A stretch of 64,000 nucleotides of DNA from assembly GCA_026210745.1 (NCBI GenBank), contig CP110632.1, positions 558,001 through 622,000 on the forward strand, in the 5' to 3' direction. This DNA is from Exobasidium rhododendri (Eukaryota > Basidiomycota > Exobasidiomycetes > Exobasidiales > Exobasidiaceae). A program made the translations under genes and the position numbers. Under the pieces are notes generated by a model that worked only from the letters and a program-made list of their open reading frames with translations, ran no database searches and was not told the origin of the DNA. Of this stretch, positions 61,745-64,000 are shown piece after piece (position 1 is the first letter of the stretch; the number at the start of each line of letters is the position of its first letter).

Positions 61745-62635
61745 ATGGGGGTGAGTGACAAGCAAGAGTGATACGTAGAAGATTGACTGAAGACTAAGAG
61801 GGATCACATTTGCACAGATCAATTGGATATTGCTGATTTCCAGGCAAGGGAAGGTCCGTCTTGCCAAGTGGTTCACCACCATGAGCCCAAAGGCCAAGAG
61901 CAAGATTACCAAGGACGTCACCCAGCTTGTCCTGGCGAGGAGGGTGAGTTGTATTGCCTGCGATTAATTACGAGAGCTGCCACTAAAGAAACTTGTCTCG
62001 GCAGTCGCGAATGTGCAATTTCCTAGAGTACAAAGGTGGGCAGCGTGTCGAGAGGGGGAAGATGGAGAAGATAGCTGTGGAACACTAACACATGCGAACA
62101 ACAGACACGAAAGTGATATATAGAAGATACGCCTCACTGTTCTTTGTGACCGGAATCGGACAGGAGGACAACGAACTGGTGACGCTGGAAATCATACATC
62201 GATATGTTGAGATTCTGGATCGATACTTTGGCAACGTGAGATCGGAGTGGGCTTCGATAAGACCTTACAGAGATACGGAATTATTGACGACTTTTTACTT
62301 GCCATGTAACAGGTCTGCGAGTTGGATCTGTACGTCGTGGAGGCGAGAAGTGGCTGCGAAAGAAGCTCTTGCTCACCCGATTCCTTTCTCCCCACAGCAT
62401 CTTCAATTTTCAGAAGGCTTACTCTGTACGTTAACGTCCATTGTCCATCGTGACCCCGACAACCGCTGATCTCCTTCACACACTCACTCAGATCCTTGAC
62501 GAGCTCATCATAGCTGGAGAAATGCAAGAGTCGAGCAAGAAGTCAGTCTTGCGGGTCGTCAGTCAATCTGACTCGATCGAAGAGGCCGAAAACTCAGAAG
62601 ACAGCCTCGCAAGGATCGGCAGTAGAAGTGGCTGA
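61745..62635 (+). CDS. APS1: Clathrin adaptor AP-1 complex sigma subunit
   Basis: Seven exons: 61745-61750 (only ATGGGG), 61818-61943, 62005-62035, 62105-62235, 62313-62329, 62398-62425 and 62492-62635; 160 residues with every phase fitting. The protein reads [109 protein letters not shown]. These match AP-1 sigma better than AP-2 or AP-3 sigma ([10 protein letters not shown] and ESSKKSVLR). AP-1 sorts cargo between trans-Golgi and endosomes. The 6-nt first coding exon and 17- and 28-nt internal exons are extreme and easy for gene finders to miss. Confidence 0.95.
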
Positions 62636-62850
62636 AGGTAGTACAGCTGTGTCGCTAATCCATGTACAGTATCACATCTCACTCAAATTAACAACACAAG
62701 CGTCACATTGCTAGCTAGAGAAGTGTCCTCGAAACCGACTGGGAAGAAGATGTAGCTATGCGAGAATAGAAAGAGGGCCGAAGAGCATACATGGAAGGGT
62801 TGGGAAAAGTAAAATAGTACAAAGGGGAGAGGGGAAAGGGGATAAGATGC

Positions 62851-63925
62851 TTAACAGTTGCAGGCATCGCGGTTCTGGCTTGCATTGGCACCCAAGTCGA
62901 CACCTTGCCCTGAAGCGGAAGTGCGACCGGCATTGGCCCCTGTTCTGTTGTTTGCGTTACTGCTGGCCGTGCTGCGCTGTTGGGCAGCAACGATCTGGTC
63001 GATTGGGATCTTCTTTGCGATCTCGGTGAACAGCTCAATGACACCTTCTCCCGTCTTTGCACTCGTCTCAAAGAACAGTAGTCCACTTTCATCGGCATAC
63101 GCTTTCGCTTCCTCTGTTGGAACAGCTCTAGCTGATGTGCCCGTGCCTTGATCGCCAGTAACAGTGTCCGTCTCTTCGTCATCTTCGTCCTCATCGTCCT
63201 CATCTGTCTCTGCACTGTTTCCCCCTTCGCTGGCGGTGCTGCTGCTCTTGCCATTCGTCGACTTGGATGAAGGGTCCGACACCAAATCCAGCTTGTTACC
63301 CACCAGTGCAATGACGATGTTAGGATTGGCCTGGCGTTGCAATTCCTTCACCCACGACTTTGCCTTTTCGAAGGAACTCTGTTGGCGATAAGGAAGAGTT
63401 GAAGACGTCAGACTCTACTTACAAAGCTCTCGCCTGGACCCCACTCACCGCCTTGGTAATGTCGTATATGACTGCACTAGCTTGAGCATTTCGATAGTAC
63501 ATCGGTGCTAGGCTGTGGAATCGCTCTTGGCCTGCAGTGTCCCAGATCTCAAACTTGATCACAGCAGAGTCGAGTCGGCACTTTTGCTGCACACAACGGG
63601 TAAGAGTGGAAGAAAAGTAAGCGAGCAAGACTTACTTTTTCGTTGAAAGTAAGAGTCTACTCACTGTGAGGAAAGCGGCACCAATGGTAGGTTCTTTGTT
63701 CTCTTGGAATTCATTGCTGACGAAACGCAGAACGACCGACGACTTTCCCACAGCGGCTTCACCCTGGCAGATGAGAGAAGAGGAATTAGTCCCCCCCCTA
63801 TCTTTGACTAGATACGCACATCCGCCACCACTCACAAGCAAGACGAGCTTTGTCTGAAAAGGCTTTTGGTGAACTGCAGTGGACGAAGGAGCTGCTGATC
63901 CTGCTGTTGATGGTGCAGCTGACAT
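62851..63925 (-). CDS. Rab5-type small GTPase with acidic insertion
   Basis: Four exons on the minus strand: 63836-63925, 63665-63763, 63449-63586 and 62851-63378; 284 residues, all introns phase 0. G motifs: GEAAVGKSS, effector region [16 protein letters not shown] (Rab5 signature), [24 protein letters not shown] and [10 protein letters not shown]. The end CNC is a CxC geranylgeranylation site. Rab5 controls early endosome fusion and motility. Usual length is about 215-220; here ~45 Ser/Asp/Glu-rich residues (including [10 protein letters not shown]) sit between NKLD and the conserved [19 protein letters not shown]. Yeast Ypt52 also has extra residues in this region, so this may be the Ypt52-like paralogue; the evidence is not decisive. 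It is convergent with APS1 (215 nt between stops). Confidence 0.93.
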
Positions 63926-64000
63926 GATTCCCTGCTTCTTTGCTTGCTTGAAGGATGGAAATGGGTGGAGAGTGTTGCAAGTCGAATCAATGATAATGAG

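Overview
This window is nuclear DNA of a filamentous or yeast-like basidiomycete fungus. Housekeeping genes are split by many short introns (about 40-110 nt), most with GTGAGT-type donors and CAG/TAG acceptors. There are tiny exons (6, 16 and 17 nt), close convergent gene pairs and roughly balanced base composition. The gene set (Mgm1, Mic10, Rpc37, Asa1, Shp1, alpha-tubulin, Rab5, AP-1 sigma) is fungal. A compact group of three CoA-dependent-type acyltransferases and one glycosyltransferase recalls the glycolipid loci of smut fungi, so Ustilaginomycotina is my best guess for the clade. That is inference, not proof. I see no transposons, virus-like elements, CRISPR arrays, rRNA or tRNA genes.

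Layout. 1-9032: DIS3 3' part (+), RAI1 (-), MGM1 (+), a MEMO1-type gene (-) and the mitochondrial phosphate carrier (+). 9033-11068: a scar of rearranged gene pieces. It holds a duplicated promoter and start of the next gene, a piece of an Argonaute PIWI domain, an inverted and nearly perfect piece of the RPS3 gene (source at 34.3-35.5 kb), and the last codons of a second phosphate carrier. 11069-17376: a conserved unknown gene (+), a MIC10 gene with an 11-residue repeat tail (+), a 48-codon ORF (+), ASA1 (-) and GCV1 (+).

17983-27231: four accessory genes between GCV1 and an M1 aminopeptidase: a BAHD-type acyltransferase (+), two mutually related acyltransferase-fold proteins (- and +, divergent) and a GT1-type glycosyltransferase (+). 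No PKS or NRPS core is present. The set would suit the making of an acylated glycoside or glycolipid, and it is the best candidate in the window for an undescribed system.

27712-63925: housekeeping again. M1 aminopeptidase with two in-frame starts, an Stm1/SERBP1-like RGG protein, RPS3, SHP1/p47, RPC37, a citrate-lyase-beta-like enzyme, alpha-tubulin, a SMARCD-type SWI/SNF-RSC subunit, a secreted histidine-rich protein, a kinesin-7-like motor, a DUF7923/NYN-like protein, a 1909-residue protein with ASH/PapD-like domains, a LETM1-domain protein, AP-1 sigma and a Rab5 with an acidic insertion. Mitochondrial functions recur (Mgm1, phosphate carrier, Mic10, GCV1, CLYBL-like, LETM1-like), but they are not arranged as a functional cluster.

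Exon borders were read by eye from splice motifs, reading-frame phase and protein-family conservation. No alignment or RNA evidence was available.
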